Source: Gremmenia infestans (taxonomy: Eukaryota; Ascomycota; Leotiomycetes; Helotiales; Hamatocanthoscyphaceae). From it: a stretch of DNA of 64,000 bases. Where the stretch lies: assembly GCA_032629725.1 (NCBI GenBank), contig JAFEVB010000015.1:2232001-2296000 (forward strand), read 5' to 3'. Positions 24,025 through 35,300 of the stretch are shown here, in pieces (the first letter of the stretch is position 1; each line of letters opens with the position of its first letter). Made by a program: the position numbers and the translations under genes. The notes beneath the pieces were generated by a model. That model was not told the origin of the DNA and did no database searches. It saw nothing but the letters and a program-made list of their open reading frames with translations.

Positions 24025-24996
24025 CTATGCGAATAGATATTTAGCAGCATGGTTTACATGATCAGTGGAGAACGTCGAGATGAAAAAGTACGAGTGGTCG
24101 TATCCATCCTGATACCTCACCACAACCCCCTTCTCATTCCCACTCTCCTTCGCCGCAGCCACGAAGTTCTCCGGGAGCAGCTGGCCTTGCTTGTAGAAGT
24201 TATCCCCAGTGCCGACATCAATCAGCGTCTCGAAGGCCTTTCCCTTGTAGCTTTTCAGCAACTCACTCGCATCATGCGCCTTCCAGCTCTCCTTATCCTC
24301 GTCGCCCAGGTAGCCCGCGAACGCCTTCTGGCCCCACGGGCAGTTGACGGGGTTCGAGATGGGCGCGAAGGCCGAGACGCTTTTGTAGAGCCCTGGGTTC
24401 TTGAGGAAGAGCGTCAGCGCGCCGTGCCCGCCCATGCTGTGGCCTGTTATGGATTGGCGCGTGCTGTCGAGGGAGGGGAAGGATGCGAAGAGCTGCGCGG
24501 GCAGTTCGGATGTGATGTAGGATTCCATTTTGTAGTTACTGGACCAGGGGGCGCGCGTTGCGTTGATGTAGAAGCCGGCGCCGGTGCCGAAGTCGTAGGA
24601 TTCGTCCTGGTCTTCGATGGTGAGTCCTCCTGTTCTTGGTCAGCTTCGATTTCAATTCCAATTTCAAGTGCAAGAACGGCCTTTTGTAAACACGCATGAG
24701 GCTGTGGAAAGGAGATATTGACGGACGGACATACGAGGTGAAGTATCGGGATATACTACAGCGATGCCCTTTTCGCTCGCGCGTTTCTGGAAGAAGCCTT
24801 TCTCGGCGCCGTTATCGCCCGTACATGTTAGACCTGCTAGATAAAACAACACTGGGATCTTTTGGGTGGAGGATTCGGCCGAGGGTGGGAGGTAGAGGTT
24901 TAGTGCCATGTCGCAGGAGAGGGTGCTAGAGGTATGGGTGAGTTTGAGGAGCTTGCCGCCGAAGGAGGCGATTGTTGCTGTTGTTTTGAAAGACAT
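24025..24996 (-). CDS. S-formylglutathione hydrolase (esterase D family)
   Basis: Cytosolic serine hydrolase that splits S-formylglutathione to formate and glutathione, the second step of glutathione-dependent formaldehyde detoxification. Two exons, 24996..24735 and 24629..24025, with a 105-bp intron (CCTC|GTATGT...AACAG|GA), encode 288 residues, the usual family length. Family segments are clear: LFYLAGLTCTGDN (oxyanion region), the join SPRGLTIEDQDESYDFGTGA, and the nucleophile elbow TGHSMGGHG (Ser152). Asp230 in GTGDNF and His266 in GYDHSYFF fit as the remaining triad. The start MSFKTTATIASFGG is normal for the family. No residue appears missing. Confidence 0.93.
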
Positions 24997-25416
24997 TTTG
25001 GATTGTGTTTCTTGGTGAGTTGATTGAAAGGAAATGGTTTTTGTTCGAGGAGGAGGAGGGAAATCGAGGTTAATTGAAAGGGGAGGGAGTGTTTTGTTAT
25101 TTATTGGGGGATGACGTTCAACCCCTCAATGCGGGGCAGACATGGACTGACTGGATTTAGCATCCTTGTTCGGCATATGGGTCCTGAGGTCGGAGATGTT
25201 GCGGCATTGGTGCGAAACTCACTCGGCATCTTCTAAAGATGAAAACATAGGGTAGAAACAACAGAGTACACTTTCAGATTCTAAGAGAAGTGAAAGAAGA
25301 GCTGTCATTCTTTGCTGTTCTTGTAAATAGGCCTCCATGATTTATCTCATCCAAACGCCATTTTATACGCCAGTCCAGCCCAGCACCCCTGCTATGCTGT
25401 CAATTATCAACTCGTT
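24997..25416. other. intergenic: hydrolase promoter and rpb6 3' end
   Basis: About 420 bases between two minus-strand genes, forming the promoter of the hydrolase gene and the 3' end of rpb6. A G-rich/A-rich tract (C/T on the transcribed strand) lies at 25020-25100. No gene was seen. Confidence 0.6.
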
Positions 25417-26088
25417 CTACTGCAATAGCTCTTCACACGACCAGTCCTCATAGCTGAATATGATTAGTACGAGAATCCGATGGACTTGCGATCCAACTTA
25501 CAATCCATCAGGCATGTACCGCCGGACAATCAAAGGTATCTTCTTTTCTCTCAGCTCCTTGATCGCAATTTGCAACGGATCCGTCTCTCCCTCCAAATCA
25601 ACCAGCACCGGCGCATTCATACTGTAAACCATATCAGACACATTTCCATATCATGGCATCAAAACATATCCCAACTAACCTGATCTGCAATGCTCTGGTC
25701 CCCAAAATTCTCGCCCTCTCGTACTTTGTCATATAAGGTGTCGTTGTTCTTTGCTCGCTGGGAATCTTCTTATCCTTCGGTGTTTTCCCTTTGACTTTAC
25801 TCGCGATGGCCGCATCCAGATCTCCAGCTTCAATAACACCGCTTCGTTCGCCTGTAGCCAGGAGCTGGTCTGGGTTCTGACCGACTGCAATGTCATCGAC
25901 TTGGTGCGATTCCTCATCTGGGTCGATGGGTTCTACTGGCTCATCGGGATCGTACTCGGGCTCGTCGTTCTCGTAGTAGCTGTTTGTCTGGGTTAACCAA
26001 TGCTTGGAGGGGGTAGAAGCTGGAATGGAACTTACTCCTCGCCGCCACCGCCGCCAGCATCACCCCATCCTCCTTCGTCGTCAGACAT
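25417..26088 (-). CDS. rpb6: RNA polymerase subunit Rpb6 (RPABC2), shared by Pol I, II and III
   Basis: Small subunit common to the three nuclear RNA polymerases; it stabilises the clamp and the largest subunit. Four exons, 26088..26036, 25979..25680, 25621..25502 and 25453..25417, with introns of 56, 58 and 48 bp, encode 169 residues. The acidic N-terminus (MSDDEGGWGD) and the highly conserved C-terminal core are typical: TKYERARILGTRALQIS, then across intron 2 MNAPVLVDLEGETDPLQIA, KELREKKIPLIVRRYMPDG and, across intron 3, FYEDWSCEELLQ. All joins restore conserved residues, so the model is strong. The final exon codes only about a dozen residues. It is divergent from the TFIIIA-like gene 322 bases away. 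Confidence 0.96.
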
Positions 26089-26410
26089 TTTGACTGGGCG
26101 GGTCGCGGAGCTTCACAGAGATCGGTAGAGGGCGTGGGGAGTGTGCTGAGGTCGCGGTCGTAATTTTGCGATGCTGTACGGGTTGATTCAAAGAAAATTG
26201 AATGCGCCTCAAGTTTAAGGATTAGCGCGAAGTACTTACAAAAGTACCCTTGTCAGCCTCGCTCTGGGCAGAAAGAGCGGCACTGAATTCCCTCTGCCAA
26301 ACAGCCATATGGAGTGCCGCTTTTAGGACCAGCCACACCACATAAATATCGTATCTCGAAATATTCTCAATCAATGCCGCTTCATGCCAACCCCTCCATG
26401 ATATCCTACA
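26089..26410. promoter_or_regulatory. shared divergent promoter of rpb6 and TFIIIA
   Basis: 322 bases separate the two start codons. No other gene fits, so both promoters lie here or overlap. No motif is assigned with confidence. Confidence 0.65.
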
Positions 26411-28171
26411 ATGGCGACTCAAGTCACGCAAAAGAAGGCTGTAGGCTCTTTAGAAGAGTCCACACAGAGATTGCGTATTAAAGAGTCTCTTCATGCAAAT
26501 GGTCATCTTACTCTTCAATATTGCAATTCAATGTTCACTAACAGCTATGTAGAGCACCCTTCTTCTCCAATCGACGAGGACGATGAGGATGGAAGCGAAT
26601 ATAATCATGAAAAGGACGAATTCTCGGATGATGGAGGAGGAGCTGAGACTCCAGTCACTCCCTTTTCCCCCGGACGAAAGAAGTTTCCGTCAGAATACAA
26701 GACAATTCCATGCACTTTTCCAGGATGCACCAAGACGTTTAATCGCCCAGCGAGAATGAAAGGGCATCTAGTAACACATACCAACGAACGTCCATTCCCG
26801 TGCCCTTATGATGGTTGCGATAAAACCTACATCGAGGATAAGCATCTGCAGCAGCACATTAAAGGCACGCACACTCAAGAGCGCAAATGGATCTGTGACT
26901 GGGAGGGATGCAACAAGAGTTTCTTGACTGGTACAAGACTTCGAAGACATAAAGAAGCTCATGAGGGTCACGAACGGTTTAGATGTACAGGCTATCCATC
27001 CTGCAACAAAACATTCCGCAAGCATCAAACACTCCAACGCCATATCCGCTCCGACCACCTTGAACTCGCCCCATTTCCATGTACATACGTCGATCCGATC
27101 ACCAAAGAACCCTGCAATGCTGGATTCGACGGTGGAGTCGGTCTACGCAAGCATGTAGAGCGAGTCCACTCTGATCCCCAATTCGTCTGCCCCTCTTGCA
27201 CAATACCCAATTCCTTCAACCTGGATGGCACCCTCAAGTTCCTAGCATTTACAACCGATGCTCAATTACAAAGCCACATCCGCAAAGAGCATTCACACTG
27301 CATGTTCTGTGACAAAAAGTGCTCCAGTCAACGCGAATTGCAAAAGCACATCGAGAGCCAACACTCAGGAAAGACTCTTGACGAACGCAAGACAATTCCT
27401 TGCACGTATTTCGATTGCGACAAGACGTTTACTAAGAAGTCTAATCTCGCTGTGCACATCCGCACCGTCCATAACGGCGAGCGCTTCCTCTGCGGCTCTT
27501 TCGATGTTTCCTCCAATATAACCCTAGAAGCGTTTGACCCACTAGAACACGCATGCGGAAAAGACTTCACCTCGAAAGCGAGTCTTGAAGACCATATCCG
27601 AACGGGACATCTCGGTCTCCCAAGTCTCATCAACTCTAAACGCAAGAAGCTCACAGAAAGGGAAATGGATTCTGATTTGGATTTCATCAATGACGAAGAC
27701 GACGAGTTTGCTCCCAAGAAGAAGAAACGTAAAGCGAGAAAGCAAAAGCCTAATGTTATTGATGAATTGGTTGGTGATTCTTACGCGGTGGATCCGAATC
27801 GGAATATTCCTTGCTTGGATCCGACTTGCGCGCATAAATTTATCAGGCAATATGATCGTGAGGTTCATTTGCGAGCTGCCCATCCAGGTTTGGCTGAAGC
27901 TTCGATGTGTGATTCTCCATTTGATTTCCAACCTTCAGGCTCTTTCTTCCAAGACGGGGGTGGAAATGGAGGTGTAGGTGGAGGAATGGGTATCGGTATT
28001 GGTACAATGACAGCTCAGGCTGATATCGATTGGGAATTACAACGGCAGGCCTTGGACGGTGGTGCGTTCTGGGTTGGTGCTGGGGAGTCTATGGTGCCGA
28101 ATGGTGACAACTGGACGATGGAAGAGGAGGAGATGAGGCGGTTGATCGATCCGGATTTATTCAGTTTATGA
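26411..28171 (+). CDS. TFIIIA-like multi-C2H2 zinc-finger protein
   Basis: Likely transcription factor IIIA, which binds the internal control region of 5S rRNA genes and 5S RNA and recruits TFIIIC/Pol III. Ten C2H2 units can be read in tandem from about residue 96: fingers starting IPCTFPGCTKTF, FPCPYDGCDKTY, WICDWEGCNKSF and FRCTGYPSCNKTF have the short TFIIIA-like spacing, later ones (CMFCDKKCSSQ, IPCTYFDCDKTF) have irregular spacing, and the last (IPCLDPTCAHKF) is separated by an acidic/basic linker KKKKRKARKQK that may be a nuclear signal. The N-terminus is acidic and the C-terminal tail Gly-rich. The open frame gives 586 residues. 26475-26552 may be a 78-bp in-frame intron (GTATTA...CACTAAC...TAG), giving 560. 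Assignment rests on finger number and spacing; another multi-finger regulator is possible. Confidence 0.78.
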   Translation: MATQVTQKKAVGSLEESTQRLRIKESLHANGHLTLQYCNSMFTNSYVEHPSSPIDEDDEDGSEYNHEKDEFSDDGGGAETPVTPFSPGRKKFPSEYKTIPCTFPGCTKTFNRPARMKGHLVTHTNERPFPCPYDGCDKTYIEDKHLQQHIKGTHTQERKWICDWEGCNKSFLTGTRLRRHKEAHEGHERFRCTGYPSCNKTFRKHQTLQRHIRSDHLELAPFPCTYVDPITKEPCNAGFDGGVGLRKHVERVHSDPQFVCPSCTIPNSFNLDGTLKFLAFTTDAQLQSHIRKEHSHCMFCDKKCSSQRELQKHIESQHSGKTLDERKTIPCTYFDCDKTFTKKSNLAVHIRTVHNGERFLCGSFDVSSNITLEAFDPLEHACGKDFTSKASLEDHIRTGHLGLPSLINSKRKKLTEREMDSDLDFINDEDDEFAPKKKKRKARKQKPNVIDELVGDSYAVDPNRNIPCLDPTCAHKFIRQYDREVHLRAAHPGLAEASMCDSPFDFQPSGSFFQDGGGNGGVGGGMGIGIGTMTAQADIDWELQRQALDGGAFWVGAGESMVPNGDNWTMEEEEMRRLIDPDLFSL

Positions 28172-28842
28172 GAAAGGAATTGCAGTTGGAAGGGAACGAA
28201 AAGCAAGGGACGGAAAAGTAGATTGGGATGCCGTTATAGAACAAGGAACAAGGGGAAACTAAAGTAAAGGGGGAAATGAGGACGTACGGGATAGCTAGAG
28301 TCGCAAGTGCTGCATTTACTCTTTGCTATTCTTGCTTGAGACAGAGAGGAACTAGAATAGAATGAATGAATGAATTTGCTCTACCTATCTCTAAGATACT
28401 CTCTCTACTTCCAGTCTTGATGTGTGATGACCTTATTATACCTCGGAGTTAATACTTCGTCTCATCTTGTTTCATTTCATTTCATCTGTTTAATATAATT
28501 CAATTCGATCTAAAAACATATCTTATATACTCATTCGAAAATGCTTACCCACTTGCTTGCTTGAATCATTCTCTCTCTAATCCAATGCATGTCAGAACAG
28601 TACCAAACCGAAATTGCATTACATCTATGTACAAACGGTGCATAAATAAAAGTTTAAGTCTCAACCTAAAGTAAGATGAGGATTTCTCTATTTCCTTCCA
28701 TCTACTGGATTAGAAATGTGACATGCTGGAGTTAATCTCTACTACTTTTTCAAACTTTATAAGCATATTAAAATTAGCTACTTCTTATACTTATAGTTGA
28801 GGGATGGATGGATAAAGGCAGGTACATTTACGTACGTACACA

Positions 28843-28860
28843 GAGCTTGAGCTTGAGCTT
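28843..28860. repeat. (GAGCTT)3 repeat
   Basis: Three perfect copies of GAGCTT, the same hexamer unit as at 23778-23805 and in the same orientation. Confidence 0.8.
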
Positions 28861-29050
28861 TCCGGAGAACTGCGGATCCGGATGCGCCGCTGACGCTGAT
28901 GCCGTAGTGTAGTGTAGTTTTCGGAGTATATACGAAGGTAAGGACTCCGTAGGTGTGGTGTGTGTGCGTGTGCTAAGTAAGGTAAAGCTTGAATCTGGTC
29001 TGGGGAGCGGAAGTAGAGTGCCGATCTTGGGGTGGGTTTAGTTAGTTAAA

Positions 29051-29087
29051 GTTGCGTTGCGTTGTGTTGCGGTGCGTTGCGGTGCGC
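29051..29087. repeat. GTTGC/GGTGC degenerate pentamer repeat
   Basis: About seven pentamer units of GTTGC alternating with GTTGT and GGTGC in the interval downstream of the TFIIIA gene. Confidence 0.75.
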
Positions 29088-29240
29088 TATGATGGCTGAT
29101 GGGGAGGGAGTTGGCGGTGAACTTGGGGAATTGAATGAATGATTGGTTGGATGATATTGAGTGATGAATGGATGTGGGGTTTTGTTACTTCGTATACGGT
29201 TGTTGTTTGATTTAGCTTTGGTGGCTGTGGGAGATGGGAA

Positions 29241-29261
29241 GTGAGGTGAGGTGAGGTGAGG
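29241..29261. repeat. (GTGAG)4 tandem repeat
   Basis: Four copies of GTGAG in the gene-free interval. No function is evident. Confidence 0.85.
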
Positions 29262-30674
29262 AGGTTATCTTGTGGTGAATACATGGCTGCTGGGTTTGGA
29301 TATGGCATAGGTTAGGTAGGTCTTTTCTACCTTATGTGTTGATAATTTTGAATGAAGGATGGGTAGATTGGCATTTTCATAGTATTTATGCGAGGAGTTA
29401 CTGGTACTAGAAGACTTTCTTGTAAATACTAATACTAAGTACTTGAAAGAAAAGAAATATATAGACTTAACTTGATTGCAGATGTTCACGTGAGTACTTC
29501 CTCGAGATAAAACCTGGTGCCTTCCCTTCCAAAAGCACTCATTAGTTGCTTTGATTTGACTTGCTTTGCTTTCTAATCGCAGATACTGCGATGTTATTAA
29601 GTGCGTCGTTGTACAATATATCGACTTTTATATATATACTATACTGGTGCAACGGTTTTGAATCTCGATATCCAACAGATTTGACCCGATCCGGTCCCGG
29701 CAGTAAAGAACTCCACAGCCGCTAATTCGCGGCATCGGTGCGTGCGTGAGTGGGCGTGGCTGCCCCCTGCTCTGCTGACAAGGAGTGAGGCTTAGCTTAG
29801 GTAGGGTGATTGGATTGGATTCGATTGGAAGCACATTTCTAATTCTAGTCAGCAGAAGTTTGAGTTCAAAAGTAAGGGCGTTAGGGAAGGGAGCAAGGTT
29901 TTCTTTTGAGAAATAACTTCACTTCGTATCAGCTGGGTAATCTCATTTTAGAGGGGGGTTTGGATAAGATATGGTGGACTCTGAATGGAAGTAGTGGAGT
30001 CCAGAATTCATTAGTGTGGCGCCATAGTAGGGATTATTATGGGCACCTGGCGATCATTCAGCGGGTGTGGGCTGTGGGTCTTGCAGGGGAAGGGGGGGGG
30101 CTGCTCATGGGACGAGATGTTATTTGTTGAAAGCTGAGCTGAGAAGAGGAACAAACAGAAATGTGAAGTTGGTTACATGTTGTTGTAGGTAGGTTATGAG
30201 TATGAGTGAGCTTACTTGGTATAAGGAGGGGTGGAATGGAAGGAGGGGAGGGGAGGAGAAAAGGGGCTCGCAAACTTTGAATCTTGTACTGTTTTCAGCT
30301 GAAGAGGCTCCGAAACCCCCAGCTGCGAGGACGTACACACCTTCTTCATCCACATGACAGGACCTTTGCCGGGATTAGAAAGTATATTATAAGCAGTAAC
30401 AGTGATTAATTTGAATGGAATAATTGGATTGATTTCTAAACCCGCTTGGTAGATTTCCTCTCGAGAATTAAATCTTGCAGACTCGTATATAATATGAAAC
30501 TGGGACCATCAGGATGCATGCATGGCAGTGCTCTCTTACGGTGAGGCATGTTTGTTGGCAGTCGGGAGGAGAGGAGGACCCAATGAACGGATTGCGGTAG
30601 TCATAGAGCGGATGACTGTTTGTATTGTTGGGCTAGAGGTGCATGCCTCACTTCTATGGGGCCGTGACTACTTC

Positions 30675-30726
30675 TGACTGACTGACTGATTGACTGATTG
30701 ACTGATTGACTGATTGACTGATTGAC
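30675..30726. repeat. CTGACTGA/TTGACTGA octamer repeat
   Basis: About 50 bases of CTGA-type units that become a perfect octamer TTGACTGA repeated about five times. It is the longest tandem repeat seen in this interval. Confidence 0.9.
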
Positions 30727-31010
30727 GGTCTCAAGCTCTAAGGAGAAGAGGGTTTTCTATTTACTAGACTTCTACTTCGTATGTCTGATGTTTGACAAGC
30801 TGAACGGGCACTTGTTTGATATCAGCGCCTTTGAGTCGTCATCTATTTATTACCTTACCTACCCTTTCTAGCCCCATTCTGACCCTATTCTAATGTCCCT
30901 TCTCCAGCCAGGGGTACATACCTAGACAGGTCCCTCTCAATGGTTTCAACCCGTGATGGTAATGAAGTATCGATTGTTTTCTTCTAAGAATGTGAAAGGT
31001 ATAATGAGAA

Positions 31011-31060
31011 ATATAAATCTGAATCTGAATATGAATATAAATATAAATATAAACATGAAT
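31011..31060. repeat. AT-rich ATAAAT/ATGAAT repeat
   Basis: Alternating CTGAAT, ATGAAT and ATAAAT hexamers over about 50 bases, AT-rich and easily melted. Confidence 0.8.
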
Positions 31061-31270
31061 ACGAGTAAATGAATCTATCATTGTTATATTATTGTTATAT
31101 GTACCCTGGCTGTGTAGTGCATAGCCAATAGATTCTCTACTGCTCAATCTGGTTTAGCCACGACAAGGAAGATGCGCCCAGACACACCCAGCGCTTCTTG
31201 TCAACGCCCTGCACGCATCCACCAAGATAATCCCAGAATCATCTACCCGTTCCCGTACCTTCTTACGAGT

Positions 31271-31298
31271 CTACAACTCTACAACTCTACAACTCTAC
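31271..31298. repeat. (CTACAACT)3 tandem repeat
   Basis: Three copies of an octamer about 1 kb upstream of the med15 start codon. Confidence 0.85.
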
Positions 31299-31329
31299 AT
31301 CCCCTCTGCTGCCTCCCTTGCCAATATTC

Positions 31330-31361
31330 AGAGCAGAGCAGAGCAGAGCAGAACAGAACAG
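31330..31361. repeat. AGAGC/AGAAC pentamer repeat
   Basis: Four AGAGC units drifting into AGAAC units, within the C-rich region before med15. Confidence 0.85.
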
Positions 31362-31922
31362 ATTCATACCCAACAGAACAAAACATAACTGTCTCTTTTC
31401 TTTATACTATTGTACTCACTTTACTTCACTTTATTGGCAGTTCTGCACCACCTTGTCATCCCGCGCTATACTTGTCGGTCTGTTGATCTCCATTTCTCCT
31501 CTGATCCTAGCCCGTCGCAAATGGTTTGAGAACTTCAACATCCACGCTTTGACTGTCCAACTCTCCGCACTCCTGGGCCTCCTTCTGTATCACACATCCG
31601 CCGAACATAACCCATTGCTACGACTTGCACCATTTCAATCTACGATACTTGAATTTCGCCGCATCTCATTCACATAGCCTCACCCACCCGCCTCACCTCC
31701 ACCTGTTCACCAGCCAAAGTCAAGATTGCGCATGTCCCCAGGCCCCCGCCGGCAGTCAACCCTCGACAATACTTTGCTCCCGTTCGCTCCTACCTACATT
31801 ACAGCCTCATCCTCACATCCTTCGACTCACCCAGCTCTTTGTATCGCAAACCATCGTCTCCCCTCACCGACACCCGTACCCATACCCATACCCTCCCAAA
31901 TATCCCCAACAAGCTCGAGCCT

Positions 31923-31950
31923 CTCGAACTCTCGAACTCTCGAACTCTCG
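31923..31950. repeat. (CTCGAACT) tandem repeat
   Basis: About three and a half copies of CTCGAACT, about 380 bases before the med15 start codon and probably in its leader or proximal promoter. Confidence 0.85.
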
Positions 31951-32330
31951 AAAATCCCAATATCGAACACCTCATTCTGCGTCGCAAACGAGACCATTAT
32001 TTCCAATCCAACTGTCTCGCGCAACACAACGCCTAGCTCCATGTGGATATAATAGAACCATTCATAGGCAGCCTGCAGCCACTACACGGCCGCCTGCCTA
32101 TTGTCAACAACATTGTACGGCTTCCGCCATTTTCTTTCCGCTGGGAACCCTGACCGACCTAGAAAACGGTTCACCCACACATTCACACAAAGACTGCGAG
32201 ACACTTGCGCAATCCCCTGCAATAACGACCTTTGGTCACGGTCGGGTCACTGACCTGTACCAACCCAACCCAACCCCGCCGAGTCGGCTCTCCTCGTAGG
32301 AAGCGTGGCGCTGCCACATCTGATCTCGAC

Positions 32331-35300
32331 ATGGCAGCGAACTTCCAACCTCATATGGGGGGTCCTGGCCAAATGATGCCACAGCAGCGTCCACAACCCC
32401 AGCGTGGGCCTCAGAATGGCGGGACGAACGCTTCATCGCAGATTCAGCAGGTCATCTACCAGACAGTCAGCCAGCAGACAGGACTCCTCGCTGGTTGGCA
32501 ATCAAACGTGTTGATTCAAGAGCGCATCGGTCTAATTTTCAGCATGTAAGTCATGGACGGATAGATTGCTCCCGCTGCGCACAAGCTGACTTGTGTTAAT
32601 CAGAATTGGAAACCTCCGCCTTGCGAGTCAAAACACACCAACTCCTCCGGGATTGAATGAAATGATCGAGATTGGTATCAAGTTTGAGAAGGAGATCTTC
32701 CAGCAATCACCAGATAAGGTATGCAGTTTGGATGGTTGAACAAGATCACGCTGATAAAAGTTCTAGGCGTCGTACAAATCTCAGGTTGAAGCCAAATTAA
32801 AACAGTTGCTGGAAAGGAGGCATCAAAACCAAGCCGGTCTTCAACAGACGATCCAACAACAGGCGCAAGCGCAGGCTCAAGCTCAGCAGCAACAGGCCCA
32901 ACAACAGCAGATGATGATGAACCAAAATGGGATGCAAGGTCAACCACCAAGGACCATGCCTCAACAACCTGCTCAGCAAGGCTTCCAACATCTTCAACAC
33001 CAGATGCAAGCCTCTCCTCTTCCCGGCCAGCAGCCCCAAATGCCTATGGGCATGACGAATGACTCGCTACCGCCGAACATGACCCCGAATCAACAACAAC
33101 AGTTTCAAATGCCCATGCAACAGTCACAACAAGGTCAACCCCAGCAAAACGCCCCGCCAATGTCGCAACAAGACAACGCAATATTGATGGAGTTGGCAAA
33201 CCGATTAATGATTCAGGCACCCAGTGATGAGAAGAACCAGATTAGGGCAACTCTCACCAAGAGAATGGACCCTCAACAGCTCAATATGTATGCTCAGCGA
33301 GGACAGGACCCTCTGATTGTGTACTACCGTCACCAAGCCTTGAACAGACTTCGCGCAGAGAAGACCCAGAGGATGGCGCAAGCTCAACATGTAGCGATGA
33401 ATCAATCAGGGCAGAACGCGGCTCCTCCCATGCAGCAGCAGCGATCCATGAATCCAAGTCCACTGACAGGCCAATCACAACCTCCGACATCAATGGGAGG
33501 AAACCCCGACTTCGGAGGATATTTGGGGAATCTGGGGAATGCCGACAGTATCGCGAACCAACAGGCGCAAGGGGTCATTGCACAGGGTCAAGGCGAGGTA
33601 GTAGTCCCAGCAAATGGCGCTCAACGAAACTCAACTCCACAACCTGGACAACCGATGCCGAATCCCAATAACAGGACATCCCAGCAACAGCACATGATGA
33701 ATGTTCATCAGATGCAGCAGCAGCAAAGATTGCATGCCGTCCAACAACAGCAGAATCAAGCTAGGTTGAACGCCCAATCGAAAGCGGGGCAGATGGGTCT
33801 TCAAGGCCAACCAGGAGGGATGGGAAATGGTCCAATGCCACCACAGCAAAGTCCAGCTATGCCAACCCTAAATACACCACTGAGAACCCCTTCCCAGATG
33901 GGTCATGCCGAACCTCCTCACCCACAACCAAATCCACCGTTTGGTCAGCCACTAGATCCGCGATTTGCGAATCAAAGGCCTGGTGGTCCTGGGAATATTA
34001 TGAACACTGCGGGCCTGAACCCTGCCATGTTCGCTGGTATGTCACAGCAACAGCAGCAGGAGATGGTTTCGCTACCGCCTGACAAGCTGAACGATGTGAT
34101 GAACAAATGGAATGAGCAGAGGCAAATCAATGCTGCGAATATGCAAGCTGGACGGCCTCCTGTCCCAATGCAGGGTAATCAATCCCGGCCTGGCCAACAA
34201 GTTCCTCAACACGGCCCTTTCAATCCCCAGAATCCCAATCAATTCGCCATGAACGGTCAGAGGCCACAGGGACCTCAGATGACTGCGGCCATGACCCCTC
34301 AGCAACAGTTGCTTCTCCAGGCGCAAATAGCTCGATTGCAGCGCGATCCATTGCAACGTAATGGACAACAGATGGGCTTGCCAAATGAGCAAAGAATGAT
34401 GGCACAAATGGACGGTCTAGATTTCCCCGCCACTTTGCTAAACCACAACAGTATGCCTCGTGGTATCCCGCCTGATATCAAGAAGTGGGGTCCATTGAAG
34501 GCATGGGCCCAGCAAAATCCGAATCTGGGAGCTGAGGTATTTGAAAACCTCAAGAACCTGCAGCGAATGCATTGGCAGCAGCTTATGCGCGCAAGAGCCG
34601 CCCAAGCAGGTCAACCTGGAGCTATGCAAACTGGGATCCCAGGTCCACAAGGCGGAATGCCTGCGATTCCAGCAGGTATGAATGCTCCAGTGGCGCCTAT
34701 GGGCCAACCCCCCGTGCAATTGCCAAATGGAGTGAATATGCCTGGTCCGAGCCAAATGCGTCAGCCAACCCAGCAAGAAATCGAAAATGTGCGCAATCAT
34801 CCGAGTGGGAGGATGATGCAGGCAGATGATAACACCATTCGGATGTTCCTTATGAGGCAGGCCGCACAACGACAACAAGCGCACCACCAGCAAATGCAGA
34901 ACCAGCAAATGCAGAACCAGCAATTGCAAAACCAAATCTCCCAGATGAATGGACCTCGACCAGGACAGCCACAGCCAAATCCCAACGCTAGAGGTCCGAA
35001 TCAAGCCTCATCAGCACAAGTACCGACACCAAAGCAAGCAGCTGCTCCATCAGCTGGTGCCCCTGCCAACCGTGCTGCTCGACCCAATGCTCGTAATTCC
35101 GCTCAGAATTCTTCGCCTGCTCAACCTGCCAAGAATCTAAAACGTGCTAGCAGTGATGATGTAGTTGAGGTTCCTAATCCTAACGCGGCCCAGAACGTAC
35201 GTTCTGCACAACAGGTCCAAAATCAACCGACCCAAGGTCAAAAACAGCCTCAGCAACAAGCCCCCCAACCACTGAATCCAGCACAAGTAGCGGCACTCGA

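Larger units (their letters stand above)
28172..32330. other. 4.2-kb repeat-rich interval upstream of med15
   Basis: No protein-coding gene was recognised. The interval holds the 3' end of the TFIIIA gene (to about 28500), AT-rich sequence (28400-28800, 29300-29660, 30960-31080) and many short tandem repeats listed separately. From about 31170 the plus strand becomes C-rich with many CTCGAACT and CACC runs up to the med15 start, which looks like a long leader or promoter. Frames here (such as 31625-32299) consist of repeat-derived Pro/Ser/Arg sequence and are not supported. Confidence 0.5.

Noticed and set aside
30675..30726. Regularly spaced repeat that could suggest a CRISPR-like array
   Set aside because: Units are directly adjacent without spacers; a simple tandem repeat in a eukaryote.
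31625..32299. Long plus-strand frame before med15
   Set aside because: Composed of Pro/Ser/His-rich repeat-derived sequence, overlaps tandem repeats and lacks any domain.
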